Assembly: GCA_005799065.1 (NCBI GenBank)
Contig: SYHW01000001.1
Coordinates: 1 to 36,325 of the forward strand
DNA length: 36,325 bases
Origin: Bacteroidota bacterium
GTDB lineage: Bacteria; Bacteroidota; Bacteroidia; UBA7662
Reading direction: 5' to 3'
The translations under genes and the position numbers were made by a program. How positions within the stretch are numbered: position 1 is the stretch's first letter; each line of letters starts with the position of its first letter. The notes below the pieces were generated by a model. That model worked only from the letters and a program-made list of their open reading frames with translations. It had not been told where the DNA came from and did no database searches. This document shows, piece after piece, positions 9,401-17,199 of this stretch.

Positions 9401-9805
9401 TCTAATGGCTCAACCGACCCTATTTTTAGGGTACAAACCGCCGGACGCTATTCCGTCCGCATCATCAACGCCAACGGCTGCTCCCGGTCTGATACATTTG
9501 ATGTTGAGGAATTTTGCGCTACCCGCTACGAGATCCCTAATGTTTTTCGTCCTTCATCTACTGTGACAGAAAACCGCGTATTTCGCCCCATCGTACTCTT
9601 CTCCGACAGCACGCGCTACCTCTTTCAGGTCTATGACCGCTATGGGGCGTGCATCTTCAGCAGTGGTCGACCCGAACAGGGGTGGGACGGAACCTATGCC
9701 GGCAGTCCGTGTACCGACGGTCAGTATACCTATATGCTTCAATTCTATGATAACCGCCTCCGTCGCGTGTTGCGTCGCAGCGGCTATTTCTGGCTGCTTC
9801 GGTAA
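6473..9805 (+). CDS. Large secreted protein with PKD domain, Ig-like repeats and T9SS type B (CHU_C) sorting domain
   Basis: The protein has 1110 residues. An N-terminal hydrophobic stretch (about residues 25-48, ending near LKAQP) serves as signal peptide. Roughly residues 55-440 form a beta-rich region containing SPDGRAMAL and FSPDNAKLF, which resemble propeller blades. Next comes a PKD domain (FSWSFGDP, then HSFATPGNYTVRLVA). Four repeats of about 88 residues follow, each with two cysteines and a GWY motif, then two shorter Ig-like units ending GVYWVSV and GRYSVRI. The last 90 residues (IPNVFRP, FQVYDRYG, GWDGTYAG, DGQYTYMLQF, SGYFWLLR) are the gliding-motility-associated C-terminal domain used for T9SS type B export. 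Start 6473 is the Met nearest the signal sequence. An ORF opening from 6296 would overlap rfaE2. The ligand is unknown, and a surface adhesin is plausible. Confidence 0.88.
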   Translation: MVFSVHRSSSLIFSTFILTPFIFEVSRSFVALIARFILLSLLVLLGHQCLLPVQLKAQPSRQQTRQWCFGYGARVTFPNGGGPASPAASSTPMLVQEASVSVADSAGNLLFFSSGDSIWDRNAQVMPNGGGLLGDRTRSQPVLAVPHPDPALSQRWFVFYLTAVGDTTALRYSLVDMSLRGGLGDVVGGGRNLPVPSLGAALGYTGKLTASKACSGRDYWIWLHKAGSAEFVRIPLTAAGPGLPVTQTIGSPHNSSFTAGIPAAASRGYLKCSPDGRAMALVLGGPNASNLIEYLRIDPATGVLSNPITLPALGGEHGVAFSPDNAKLFVAGARDSIENGVAGLFNHLRAFDLMSRLPVPPASVIRQAWQAGSRGYNALQNGPDGRIYLSQTFTDYLHALQSPNTPFYAYTDSLVGPIGGTTRKGLPNFSEESFSLPFRAHFVSNVLCYAYPVQFFDSSLFHATSFSWSFGDPASGALNSSTLRDPQHSFATPGNYTVRLVAGFGCGRSDTATRIIRVSDTLDLALGNAATLNSGGADTLYYCLGDTATLISRAPGGSFIWSFRQPGGTWQSLPNTTAQLQTTAAGWYRLTVSGIPCTAIDSVFVTFDFLPILIGDAYSVAQGIRIDTLTYCVGDTARLTSDVLPPARYRWQAGQPGGPWITMGSSQTYATTNPGWYRFLTDKDGCRGSDSLFLQFSNVVLQLGDSNSLALGGRDSLFYCGGDTALLRTNVLAGGYVWYTGQPGGPWQVIPGSSFPRAVWQTGWYKVTAQGGACAGSDSVYVEFLNLNFQVGDVVSLPLGGRDTLVYCFGDTAFLHGTLNPGSFRWSYRQGVGGNWAPLPDTGFYLPVTLPGWYLLQASRHGCVFLDSVFVFYTPVGIPVDLGTDVLLCSGDSILLDAGAPGSNYLWSDGSRGRQLRVRSPGVYWVSVFLRSCTGSDTIIIREDPLAIGDILRDTTICPGQDLWFDMTGLGVNYLWSNGSTDPIFRVQTAGRYSVRIINANGCSRSDTFDVEEFCATRYEIPNVFRPSSTVTENRVFRPIVLFSDSTRYLFQVYDRYGACIFSSGRPEQGWDGTYAGSPCTDGQYTYMLQFYDNRLRRVLRRSGYFWLLR
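8042..9100 (+). repeat. Four tandem ~265-bp coding repeats (Ig-like, two Cys each)
   Basis: Units start near 8042, 8306, 8570 and 8837. Each has the pattern LGD/IGD, then GGRDTL-Y-C-GDTA, then a W..GQPGG..W segment, then GWY, then a second Cys followed by DSVFV. The repeats have diverged at the DNA level, so they are old duplications. The conserved Cys pair suggests a disulfide in each unit. Confidence 0.75.
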
Positions 9806-9886
9806 ATCATCAACGGATGCTGTCCTTTTGTTTGGTTGGTGGTTGGTCGGGGGGATGCCATTAGAGCGTTCCCCAAAGGACCCGTG

Positions 9887-10423
9887 CTATCGGGTGTTCC
9901 CCGAAGTATGGCGGACATCTTCTATCGTATAAAAAGCATGGGGATTGTGAGCATGAACAAGCGCCAGCGCATCCGAAAGGTTTTTTCTTTTGATGAGGGT
10001 AAACAAAACGCTAACATCGCCCTGACTCCCGCGCGCCCCCAGTAGGGTAACTCCGAAGCCGCGCGCACGCAGGGCCTCCATCAAATCATCGGCTGGCAGG
10101 GCGGTGATGACGCGGAGCAAGAGATTTCCCAATGCGAGCCGCTCCTCGATCTTGAGTCCTGTATAATTACCCGCGGCAAATCCCCCGGCCCATGCGAGGT
10201 AGCTCGGCCAATTATCGGCATAGCGCATGATTTGCGACATGGCCACAATCCAGATGAGGACTTCAAAAAAGCCCAAAACCGGGGCAATTTGTCGAAATCC
10301 GCGCGCCGTAAAAATGAGACGCAGTGTGCCGATGGTAACATCGGTTAAACGGGCTACGAAAATCAACAGGGGAATGACAATCCACCGCAGGGTTTCTTCA
10401 GAAAAGTAGGACTCGAAGGGCAT
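9887..10423 (-). CDS. UPF0316-type membrane protein (DUF5698 plus DUF2179)
   Basis: This 178-residue protein has three N-terminal hydrophobic segments (about residues 10-105), including VARLTDVTIGTLRLIFTARG and VLIWIVAMSQIM. This arrangement is typical of DUF5698. The soluble C-terminal part of about 70 residues matches DUF2179, with a glycine-rich turn (GFGVTLLGARGSQGDVSVLF) and a closing AFYTIEDVR. DUF2179 domains are also found at the end of YitT-like transporters, where they may sense a small molecule, but no function is established here. Start ATG 10423 lies two bases after the stop of the upstream gene, so the two genes form a pair. An upstream start at 10474 would overlap that gene. 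Confidence 0.85.
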   Translation of the reverse strand: MPFESYFSEETLRWIVIPLLIFVARLTDVTIGTLRLIFTARGFRQIAPVLGFFEVLIWIVAMSQIMRYADNWPSYLAWAGGFAAGNYTGLKIEERLALGNLLLRVITALPADDLMEALRARGFGVTLLGARGSQGDVSVLFTLIKRKNLSDALALVHAHNPHAFYTIEDVRHTSGNTR

Positions 10424-10425
10424 AA

Positions 10426-10848
10426 TTATGAAGTAATCGGCATCGACCGAAGAGCCAGTCGATAACCAAACCATGCCATGGGTATATACGCCAATCCGAG
10501 ATCCACGGCCTCAAACCAAAATGGAGCAGGCAGAATTACGACCATATAGATGCCTACGGCCATAAACAGCGCCCCAAACAGGGCAGGAAACCAGAAATGG
10601 CGGTTGCGGGAGATCACGGTGGCTAAAAAAGCGGATGCCAGGCTGCCTCCGGCATGGGCTAGAAAAGGGAAGAGAAAATGCTCGACACCCATCAAGGGGA
10701 GCGCCGCAGCGAGTGCCTCAGGGCTATCACCAGACAATCCATTGGGTAGCGGAATTAGCCGATGACCTAATGCTACTAACCCACCGTTCACGATCGTACC
10801 CGAGAGTACGGCAGTCGCTGTGGCCAACAAAAGGCGTAGAATTCGCAT
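10426..10848 (-). CDS. Small four-TM membrane protein, unknown function
   Basis: This 140-residue protein is almost entirely hydrophobic. Four segments are visible: LLLATATAVLSGTIVNGGLVAL, a central HFLFPFLAHAGGSLASAFLATVI, WFPALFGALFMAVGIYMVVIL and LGLAYIPMAWFGYRLAL. Charged residues sit only in short loops. I do not recognise a named family, although this kind of protein is common as 'hypothetical protein' in Bacteroidota. ATG 10848 is chosen because a -7 box (10853-10860) ends four bases upstream. The longer reading from 10974 would run through the promoter region shared with the divergent GH13 gene. It is followed after two bases by the UPF0316 gene. Confidence 0.7.
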   Translation of the reverse strand: MRILRLLLATATAVLSGTIVNGGLVALGHRLIPLPNGLSGDSPEALAAALPLMGVEHFLFPFLAHAGGSLASAFLATVISRNRHFWFPALFGALFMAVGIYMVVILPAPFWFEAVDLGLAYIPMAWFGYRLALRSMPITS

Positions 10849-10852
10849 GGCG

Positions 10853-10860
10853 CAAAAATA
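10853..10860 (-). promoter_or_regulatory. -7 promoter element nearly abutting a start codon
   Basis: The minus strand reads TATTTTTG and then four bases before the ATG at 10848. With the usual distance from -7 box to transcription start, the mRNA would begin at or next to the ATG, giving a leaderless or nearly leaderless transcript. Confidence 0.45.
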
Positions 10861-10992
10861 CCCGAATAGATTTGGTAATTTCACAGGCCAACTGTATGAC
10901 CTCATTATTACGGCATTAAACTTATAAAAACTGTATTTTTTGTGAGAAACAAGGACTTTTTTTCTGGTATTCAACCCTTATTGCACAACGCG

Positions 10993-13398
10993 ATGCCCCG
11001 ATTTTTTTCGCGATCACTGTTCCTATTGCTCTTCTTAACCCCCTTTCTTTCGGGGTGCAAAAAGGGAATGACACCCATTCCTACGGGCGACCACATCACC
11101 GGACTGGCTTCACCTGTGCAACTGAACGCCGATAGTACCCTGTTGTTTTTGTCAGACTACCTCGACGAGCCCAGTAAACTCAGCAGCTGGACGCTTCCTG
11201 CAGGTTTCACCGCCCGAATGACGAACGACAGCAGCCAAATGTGGATCTTCCATCCCGATAGCATCACCCCAACACTGTCCACAATGGCTTTGGAATGCGG
11301 ATCGTCGCGCTATGATCTCCTGCTTCGGCGCTCGCGCAAGCAAACCGTAGTGCTGAGCTATACCCCACGAGAAGACCGGCCGAATTCGGTTTATTTCGTT
11401 GGCGATATGAATGGCTGGAACCCCTCGAAAAGTCCTATGTCGCCCGTGGCGGGCAGCTTTCGGATCGACTTAAACCTCGATCCTGGCTTCTATCCCTATC
11501 AGTTTGTGGCCGACGGCGAATGGACGCTCGACCCCGAAAACCCGCTGCAACGCGACAATGGAGCGGGCGGACTCAATTCACTGCTGGAGGTGAAGGCCAC
11601 CGACCCCAACCTACTGCCACGCTTGCGTACCATCCGCCCACTGGATGACCCTGAAGCCAAGCTGCTCATCGGTCTCGACCGCGCACCGGCTACATTGCTC
11701 GTTTTTTGGGAAAATCACCTGCTGCCTGATGCGTACCAACAGAAGGGCGACTCGGGTGTAATTCAGCTAAGCATCCCCAAGGAAGCTGCTGGCCGTGAGC
11801 GCTCGCATCTGCGGGTGTATGCCCACAACGAATCGGGCGAGTCGAACGACCTGCTCATACCCCTACACAAAGGAAAAGTAGTGATGAACACGGATAGCCT
11901 CGGACAATTAGACATACACCAGCAACGGATGTACTTTGTATTTGTGGACCGCTTCTTTAATGGCGATTCCACCAACGACCGACCGGTAAACGACCCGCGC
12001 GTGCATCCTCGGGCGAATTATTGGGGAGGCGATATTGCGGGGATCATCAACCGAATAGAAAGTGGCTACTTCCGTGATCTGGGTGTGAATTCCATCTGGA
12101 TTTCCCCGATTGGTCGCAACCCCGATGGGCCCTACCAGGAATGGCCCGAACCGCGCCGTTTTTATTCGGGCTACCACGGTTATTGGCCCACTTCCTCATC
12201 GCAGGTCGACCCGCGCATGGGTACCGAAGCCGAACTTAAAAAGTTGATTGATGTGGCCCACCGCAACGGCATCAGGGTTTTGCTCGACTATGTAGCCAAC
12301 CACGTGCATCAAGAGCACCCGCTCATGCAGCAGCACCCCGACTGGAAAACACCACTCGACCTCCCGGATGGGCGCAAGAACATCAGAATATGGGACGAAC
12401 ACCGCCTCACGACTTGGTTTGATACGTTTATGCCTAGCCTCGACCTGGAACGTCCTGAGGTGGCCGAAGCCATGAGCGACAGCGCCCTCTACTGGATGAC
12501 CCAATACGATTTCGACGGCTTCCGGCACGACGCCACCAAGCACATCCCAGAGGATTTCTGGCGCCGGCTGTCCCACAAACTCAAAACACGGGTCGTTAAG
12601 TCACGCGGCCGGCCACTCTACCAAATCGGTGAAACATTCGGGAGCCGCGAGCTGATTGGTCAGTACATAGGTAGCGGCATGATTGACGCGCAGTTCGATT
12701 TTAACCTCTACTTCGACGCGCGGAGTATGCTGGCCAACGACCAGCAACCGCTCAGCCGCTTATGGTCGTCGCTCGATGAAAGCATGCGCTACTACGGCCA
12801 CCACCATTTAATGGGCAACATATCAGGCAACCACGACCTCGCTCGCTTTATTTCCTACGCCTCTGGTGCGCTGCGCTTCGATGAAGACGACCGCGCGGCC
12901 GGCTGGGGTCGCGACATTCAGATCAAAGACACCCTCGGGTACCCAAGACTCAGGCAACTGCTTTCGTTCATCACCAGCATTCCGGGGGTACCGGTGGTCT
13001 ACTACGGCGACGATATTGGCATGCCCGGCGCGGGCGATCCCGACAACCGCCGTCCTATGCGTTTCACCGACCTGTCTGATCAGGAGATGCGCACCCGTCT
13101 TCATGTTTCGACCCTCTACCGCTTGCGTGGCAAAAGCATGGCCCTCACCTATGGAGAAACCGAGCTCTTTGAAACGGACGATAACCGATTGGCGTTCATA
13201 CGCAACTATTTTGGAGAAGGCGCCGTGGTTTGCATCAACCGAAGCGCGGAAGAACAAACGTTTCGCATCCCCGTGCCCGCGCATTTCCGCCGCGATGAAA
13301 TCATGGGCAACTTGGGTAACCCGCTGGCGATGGCCGACGAGCAAACGCTGGTGACGACCGTGGCACCCTACAGCACAGAAATCATCACCTTTAAATAG
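10993..13398 (+). CDS. GH13 alpha-amylase family lipoprotein with N-terminal starch/glycogen-binding module
   Basis: The protein has 801 residues, with a signal peptide and lipobox FLSGC near residue 24. It therefore probably acts in the periplasm or on the outer membrane on alpha-1,4-glucans, in the manner of SusA or neopullulanase. Residues about 130-185 form a CBM48-like or E-set module (YFVGDMNGWNPSKSPM, then YPYQFVADGEWTLDP). The TIM barrel has all four GH13 regions: DYVANH (from residue 432), GFRHDATKH with the nucleophile Asp513, QIGETF with the acid/base Glu547, and ISGNHD with Asp615. A C-terminal beta domain ends VAPYSTEIITF. GTG 10942 opens the frame, but ATG 10993 gives a standard lipoprotein signal. 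The amidohydrolase follows after 12 bases. Exact specificity cannot be told. Confidence 0.92.
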   Translation: MPRFFSRSLFLLLFLTPFLSGCKKGMTPIPTGDHITGLASPVQLNADSTLLFLSDYLDEPSKLSSWTLPAGFTARMTNDSSQMWIFHPDSITPTLSTMALECGSSRYDLLLRRSRKQTVVLSYTPREDRPNSVYFVGDMNGWNPSKSPMSPVAGSFRIDLNLDPGFYPYQFVADGEWTLDPENPLQRDNGAGGLNSLLEVKATDPNLLPRLRTIRPLDDPEAKLLIGLDRAPATLLVFWENHLLPDAYQQKGDSGVIQLSIPKEAAGRERSHLRVYAHNESGESNDLLIPLHKGKVVMNTDSLGQLDIHQQRMYFVFVDRFFNGDSTNDRPVNDPRVHPRANYWGGDIAGIINRIESGYFRDLGVNSIWISPIGRNPDGPYQEWPEPRRFYSGYHGYWPTSSSQVDPRMGTEAELKKLIDVAHRNGIRVLLDYVANHVHQEHPLMQQHPDWKTPLDLPDGRKNIRIWDEHRLTTWFDTFMPSLDLERPEVAEAMSDSALYWMTQYDFDGFRHDATKHIPEDFWRRLSHKLKTRVVKSRGRPLYQIGETFGSRELIGQYIGSGMIDAQFDFNLYFDARSMLANDQQPLSRLWSSLDESMRYYGHHHLMGNISGNHDLARFISYASGALRFDEDDRAAGWGRDIQIKDTLGYPRLRQLLSFITSIPGVPVVYYGDDIGMPGAGDPDNRRPMRFTDLSDQEMRTRLHVSTLYRLRGKSMALTYGETELFETDDNRLAFIRNYFGEGAVVCINRSAEEQTFRIPVPAHFRRDEIMGNLGNPLAMADEQTLVTTVAPYSTEIITFK

Positions 13399-13410
13399 GA
13401 TGATAGAGTG

Positions 13411-15186
13411 ATGGGACGCATTATTCGGACGTTTTTGCTGGTATCCACCCTGTATCTGCTGGGTTGTCGCGATAAAATGGAGGTCGATTGCCTCTATTTC
13501 AACGGTACGGTCTACCTCCTGGATTCGGCTTTCTCCCAAACTCAGGCCTTGGCCGTTACCGAAGGACGGATAGTGGATGCGGGGGATCTTCGCACACTCC
13601 TGATCCGATATCGGTTCAAGGATAGTGTGGATTTAAAAGGCGGCTTTCTGTATCCTGGTTTTATCGATGCTCATTGTCATTTTGTGGGCTACGGAAAGAG
13701 TCTGGGCGAAGTTGATTTGCGTGGAACTCGTTCGTGGGATGAGGTTGTGGGACGACTGATGCCCTACCGAAACAATCCCAGTGACACGAGTTGGCTGATT
13801 GGAAGGGGTTGGGACCAAAACGATTGGGCTATTGAGGAATTCCCTGATCGAACACTGCTCGATAGCCTTTTTTCCCATCGACCCGTACTGCTGTCGCGTG
13901 TTGATGGACACGCCGTGGTGGTCAATGAACGCGCTCTGCGCATGACACAGTTTGAGGTGATTGGCCAGCGCTTCATAGGGAGAACCGCCTCCAAGATGGC
14001 CAAGGAAGGCAGAAATGGCGGGGTTGATTGGCACAACAGGGATGCTGCGCAGGGTGGAAGCCCGCATCATTCTGGCGGTGAAGCCTTAAGGCGGGGTGAT
14101 GGCTCGCTTTCCGGCGTGCTCATCGACAATGCGGCGGATCTAATTCAGGCCCGCATCCCAAAGCCGAGCGTTGCATCCTGGAAAAATGCCATTCTGGCGG
14201 CGCAAAAGGCCTGTCATGCGGTTGGGCTCACCAGCGTTCATGACGCCGGGCTCGATGAGCAGCAACTGGAGGCCCTTCGTAGTCTCGAGCAAGAGAAACA
14301 ATTGAGTATGGGGGTCTATGCCATGGTGAGCGCAACCCCCGACCAACTGGACCGGTATTTATCGCGCCCCCCGTATCGAGGATTACAACTACACATCCGC
14401 AGCTTCAAATTTTTCGCGGATGGGGCCCTCGGTTCGCGGGGAGCGCGTCTTTTGGAGCCGTACCACGACCGAGAAGGACATGTAGGGCTCTGGGTGACTT
14501 CACCAGATACCCTTGCCTATTATGCACCTTTATTGGCCCGGGCGGGCTACCAAATGAATACCCATTGCATTGGTGATGCAGCAAACCGGGCTGTCCTTCA
14601 GCTCTACCGCACCAGCCTATTAGATTATGCACAGTCGACTGGCACGAAGCCATCTTCTGCCCGTTGGCGCATCGAACACGCCCAGGTCGTACATCCCGAT
14701 GATCGCACCGTTTTTCGTTCTGTAGGGGTTGTGCCTTCGGTTCAGCCCACCCACGCTACCAGCGATATGTATTGGGCCAATGAACGACTCGGTCCTGAAC
14801 GCCTGCCTCATGCCTATGCCTACCGCGATCTACTGTCGCTGAATGGCTGGCTGCCCCTGGGTACCGATTTCCCGGTCGAAGAGATTAGTCCGCTCAAAAC
14901 CTTCTTATCCGCTGTTTTCCGCACCGATTCTTTGGGATTCCCGAAGGGAGGATTTCTTCCCAATCAGGCACTCACCCGGCGGCAGGCCCTCAGGGGGATG
15001 ACAGACTGGGCGGCTCGGGCTGCTTTCGAAGAAGATGAACGCGGGCGGCTTTTACCGGGCATGAACGCCGACTTGGTCTGGCTTGATACTGACCTTATGA
15101 GTGCTTCCTATCAGGAAATTTTTAGGGCCAGGGTACTCGGAACCTGGTCGCGCGGCAAACGAGTTTATGCCGCAGCAGTCAGATGA
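13411..15186 (+). CDS. Exported amidohydrolase family 3 protein (YtcJ-like), probable lipoprotein
   Basis: This metal-dependent hydrolase has 591 residues. The N terminus (RTFLLVSTLYLLGC) is a lipoprotein signal with Cys at about residue 19. Amidohydrolase landmarks in order are GGFLYPGFIDAHCHF (metal-binding HxH), SFKFFADGALGSRGARL, MNTHCIGDAANRAVL, ARWRIEHAQVVHPDD, and PLGTDFPVEEISP with the late Asp. The C terminus, GRLLPGMNADLVWLD, is the family's usual beta-sandwich return. A stretch near RTASKMAKEGRNGGVDWHNRD is longer than expected before GGEALRRGDGSLSGVLIDNA and looks like an insertion of about 25 residues. The substrate is unknown, and YtcJ relatives act on varied amides. It lies 12 bases after the GH13 gene and is probably co-transcribed. 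GTG 13408 precedes the chosen ATG. Confidence 0.87.
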   Translation: MGRIIRTFLLVSTLYLLGCRDKMEVDCLYFNGTVYLLDSAFSQTQALAVTEGRIVDAGDLRTLLIRYRFKDSVDLKGGFLYPGFIDAHCHFVGYGKSLGEVDLRGTRSWDEVVGRLMPYRNNPSDTSWLIGRGWDQNDWAIEEFPDRTLLDSLFSHRPVLLSRVDGHAVVVNERALRMTQFEVIGQRFIGRTASKMAKEGRNGGVDWHNRDAAQGGSPHHSGGEALRRGDGSLSGVLIDNAADLIQARIPKPSVASWKNAILAAQKACHAVGLTSVHDAGLDEQQLEALRSLEQEKQLSMGVYAMVSATPDQLDRYLSRPPYRGLQLHIRSFKFFADGALGSRGARLLEPYHDREGHVGLWVTSPDTLAYYAPLLARAGYQMNTHCIGDAANRAVLQLYRTSLLDYAQSTGTKPSSARWRIEHAQVVHPDDRTVFRSVGVVPSVQPTHATSDMYWANERLGPERLPHAYAYRDLLSLNGWLPLGTDFPVEEISPLKTFLSAVFRTDSLGFPKGGFLPNQALTRRQALRGMTDWAARAAFEEDERGRLLPGMNADLVWLDTDLMSASYQEIFRARVLGTWSRGKRVYAAAVR

Positions 15187-15249
15187 AGTGCCCCAGCCCT
15201 TGTATTGCTTTTCAATCAGCCTGATCCGTGCCAAATTGAGCCACCGCTT

Positions 15250-15936
15250 TTACTTTTTGTCTAGGTCATCGCCGGGTTTTTTGGAATCATGAGGAACGTC
15301 CCTTTTTTCGTATGCCATTCGATAGAAACTCTCGCGTTTCTTCGTTCTTTCGGATACAGTGTAGGCCAGATCACGCATAGCCGCCGATTTTTCATCTATT
15401 GAATAAGAAAGCATCCGGTCATCGCGCCATTTTGCATTTCTCAGTTGACTCAAGCCTCGCAGGTCGCATCCACTGAAGGCTATTGTCCAGCCAATCCTGT
15501 CTTGGTGGCGCTCTACCAGTTGGGTGAATTGTTCTCCATTGAACTTTCTTGAAGAATTTTCCTGTCCATCAGAAAAGATCATAATCACCACCTCTTCCTT
15601 CTCAGGATCGAGTTGATTGGGGCAAGAGTTTGATGCCCATTCTATGGCTTGACCCGCTGCATCAAACAGGGCGGTTTTTCCCTTCGCATAATATTGCTGG
15701 GGTGTGAGGGGCATCACCTGATCAATACTCTGGCCCGTGAAAATCCAATCGAGCTGGCTGTTGAACACAAGAAGGTGCAGGCGGACATGCGTGTTGGATT
15801 CCTTCGAATCCGAAGCGAGTTCTACGAGGTGCTTGTTGATTTCATCGCGAACTTCCTCGATTTGATCGCTCATCGATCCGCTGCGATCGGCCACCAGATA
15901 ATAATGAAGGGTTTTTGGGGGAAGGGTGTTTTCCAT
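15250..15936 (-). CDS. Von Willebrand factor type A (VWA) domain protein
   Basis: This 228-residue cytoplasmic protein is essentially a single VWA domain. It has the metal-ion-dependent adhesion site: DRSGSMSDQ near residue 18 (DxSxS), KGKTALFDA with the Thr, and MIFSDGQENSS with the third Asp. A charged, partly helical tail (SERTKKRESFYRMAYEKRD, ending DDLDKK) follows. VWA proteins of this kind bind partner proteins through Mg2+. No partner such as a MoxR ATPase lies next to it. No signal peptide or membrane segment is visible. It converges with the amidohydrolase gene and diverges from DUF1801 across a 266-base AT-rich gap. Confidence 0.88.
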   Translation of the reverse strand: MENTLPPKTLHYYLVADRSGSMSDQIEEVRDEINKHLVELASDSKESNTHVRLHLLVFNSQLDWIFTGQSIDQVMPLTPQQYYAKGKTALFDAAGQAIEWASNSCPNQLDPEKEEVVIMIFSDGQENSSRKFNGEQFTQLVERHQDRIGWTIAFSGCDLRGLSQLRNAKWRDDRMLSYSIDEKSAAMRDLAYTVSERTKKRESFYRMAYEKRDVPHDSKKPGDDLDKK

Positions 15937-15968
15937 GGTTTTTGGGATTTAGGTTAAAGGTGAAGCCG

Positions 15969-16000
15969 CAAAACTACTATTATGAAACACCGCTTGTCAA
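15969..16000 (-). promoter_or_regulatory. Promoter of the VWA gene (-33 and -7)
   Basis: The minus strand reads TTGACA (16000-15995), then 18 bases, then TAGTTTTG (15976-15969), a full TAnnTTTG match. The -7 box ends 32 bases upstream of the ATG at 15936. Having both elements makes this one of the best promoter calls in the window. Confidence 0.6.
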
Positions 16001-16068
16001 GTCCCAACAACCTTGTTTTTTGTAATTTTAATTTATTTGTGTTGTTATTTTTATTACTAAATAATACT

Positions 16069-16115
16069 TGCCATATATTGTATATATATAAATATATATA
16101 CATAATATATTGGCA
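16069..16115. repeat. 47-bp AT-rich near-perfect inverted repeat
   Basis: The element is bounded by TGCCA (16069-16073) and TGGCA (16111-16115). Between them lies almost only alternating A and T, with AATAT-type blocks mirrored around a TATATATA core. It lies between the divergent VWA and DUF1801 genes, about 130 bases from the VWA start and 87 from the DUF1801 start. It could form a cruciform or hairpin, act as a protein-binding site, or help promoter melting. It is not followed by a T-tract, so it is not a standard terminator. Confidence 0.75.
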
Positions 16116-16169
16116 CCTCTCGTTTTTCACCACCTTGAGGCTGTGAAATTTTTAATAAGTTTTAATAGG

Positions 16170-16177
16170 TAAGTTTG
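16170..16177 (+). promoter_or_regulatory. -7 promoter element for the DUF1801-apt pair
   Basis: TAAGTTTG matches TAnnTTTG and lies 25 bases upstream of the ATG at 16203. No good -33 TTG is seen. The inverted repeat at 16069-16115 lies about 55 bases upstream. Confidence 0.5.
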
Positions 16178-16202
16178 TGGCGGCAATCTTGAACAACCAA
16201 AA

Positions 16203-16673
16203 ATGACCGAAACATCACCCGAGGTTGACGCCTATTCTAATCAATTGCAGGAACCCTGGCGCTCCGGTTTTCATCGATTGAGAATAGCTATCAGTACACA
16301 CATCCCAACAGGTTTTGTGGAAGGTATAAGCTATGGTATGCCCGCCTTTGTGGTGCCACATCATATTTATCCTGCCGGCTATCATTGCAAGCCCGTTGAA
16401 CCCCTGCCCTTCATCAGCCTGGCTGCTCAAAAGAAGTTTTTGGCCCTATACCACATGGGCATCTACGCGCACCAGCCCTTGATGGATTGGTTCCTGTCTG
16501 AGTGGGCCCAAAAATGTGCGGGTAAGAAGCTCGATATGGGAAAAAGCTGCATCCGATTTTCGAAGCCGGAGGAAATTCCCTTCGAGTTAATCGAAGATTT
16601 AGCCGGGAAAATGACTGTGGATGCGTGGATTGAGATTTATGAAGAACATTTGAATGGAAACACTAGAAAATAG
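16203..16673 (+). CDS. DUF1801 family protein
   Basis: This 156-residue soluble protein matches DUF1801 (YdhG-like). It has an N-terminal helical part (VDAYSNQLQEPWRSGFHRLRIAI), then the family core around EGISYGMPAFV, PLPFISLAAQKKFLALYHMGIY, KLDMGKSCIRF and EIPFELIEDLAGKMTVD. The fold resembles the iron-chaperone frataxin-like set, but no catalytic motif or firm function is known. The 3' end overlaps the start of apt by 20 bases in another frame, so the two are co-expressed. Start ATG 16203 is well placed behind a TAnnTTTG box. Confidence 0.87.
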   Translation: MTETSPEVDAYSNQLQEPWRSGFHRLRIAISTHIPTGFVEGISYGMPAFVVPHHIYPAGYHCKPVEPLPFISLAAQKKFLALYHMGIYAHQPLMDWFLSEWAQKCAGKKLDMGKSCIRFSKPEEIPFELIEDLAGKMTVDAWIEIYEEHLNGNTRK

Positions 16674-17199
16674 GGTACGGCAGGCCATTCGCCTGGTGCC
16701 CGACTTTCCCCAGCCCGGAGTCATGTTTAAAGACATTACAACTTTTTTCCGGCAACCCGCTTTGTTAAGAGACGTAATCGACGATGCCGTTCGTCGACTG
16801 GCTGGTTTTCGTCCGCAAGCATTGGCCGCTGTCGAAAGTCGTGGTTTTTTGATGGCGGTGCCGATTGCCCTGCAATTGGGCATACCGCTCGTGATGTTGC
16901 GTAAAAAAGGTAAGCTCCCCCTCGAAACGCTATCGGAATCATATGACTTAGAATATGGGTCGGCCACACTCGAAATGCACCGCGATGAGCTAAGTAGGGG
17001 CATGCGGGTTGCCATTACCGACGATGTGTTGGCAACAGGCGGTACGGCCGATGCTGCCGTCCGCCTCATCAGAAAAGCAGGCGCTGAAGCCGTGGCCGCT
17101 TGGTTTTTGGTGGATTTAACCCATCTGGGTGGACGGGCACGGCTGCAAGAAGGCGGCCTCCCCGTGATGGCTACGCTGGTTGAAGCACACGAAAATTGA
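16654..17199 (+). CDS. apt: Adenine phosphoribosyltransferase
   Basis: Apt salvages adenine by transferring it to PRPP to give AMP. The 181-residue protein begins with RLVPDFPQPGVMFKDIT, the adenine-side motif of bacterial Apt. It continues with AAVESRGFLMAVPIALQLG, VMLRKKGKLPLET (flexible loop), YDLEYGSATLEMHRD and the PRPP-binding loop VAITDDVLATGGTADAA. Length is normal for the family. The ATG lies inside the end of the DUF1801 gene, which makes translational coupling likely. There is nothing unusual in the sequence. Confidence 0.95.
   Translation: METLENRVRQAIRLVPDFPQPGVMFKDITTFFRQPALLRDVIDDAVRRLAGFRPQALAAVESRGFLMAVPIALQLGIPLVMLRKKGKLPLETLSESYDLEYGSATLEMHRDELSRGMRVAITDDVLATGGTADAAVRLIRKAGAEAVAAWFLVDLTHLGGRARLQEGGLPVMATLVEAHEN

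Noticed and set aside
9806-9886. Terminator hairpin (ACCCG/CGGGT) between convergent genes
   Set aside because: The stem is only five base pairs and no T-tract follows on either strand.
12823-13539. Minus-strand ORF of 238 residues
   Set aside because: It is antisense to the GH13 and amidohydrolase genes, both of which have full catalytic motifs.
16069-16115. Intrinsic terminator
   Set aside because: There is no T-tract after the stem, the stem is AT-only, and both flanking genes point away from it.
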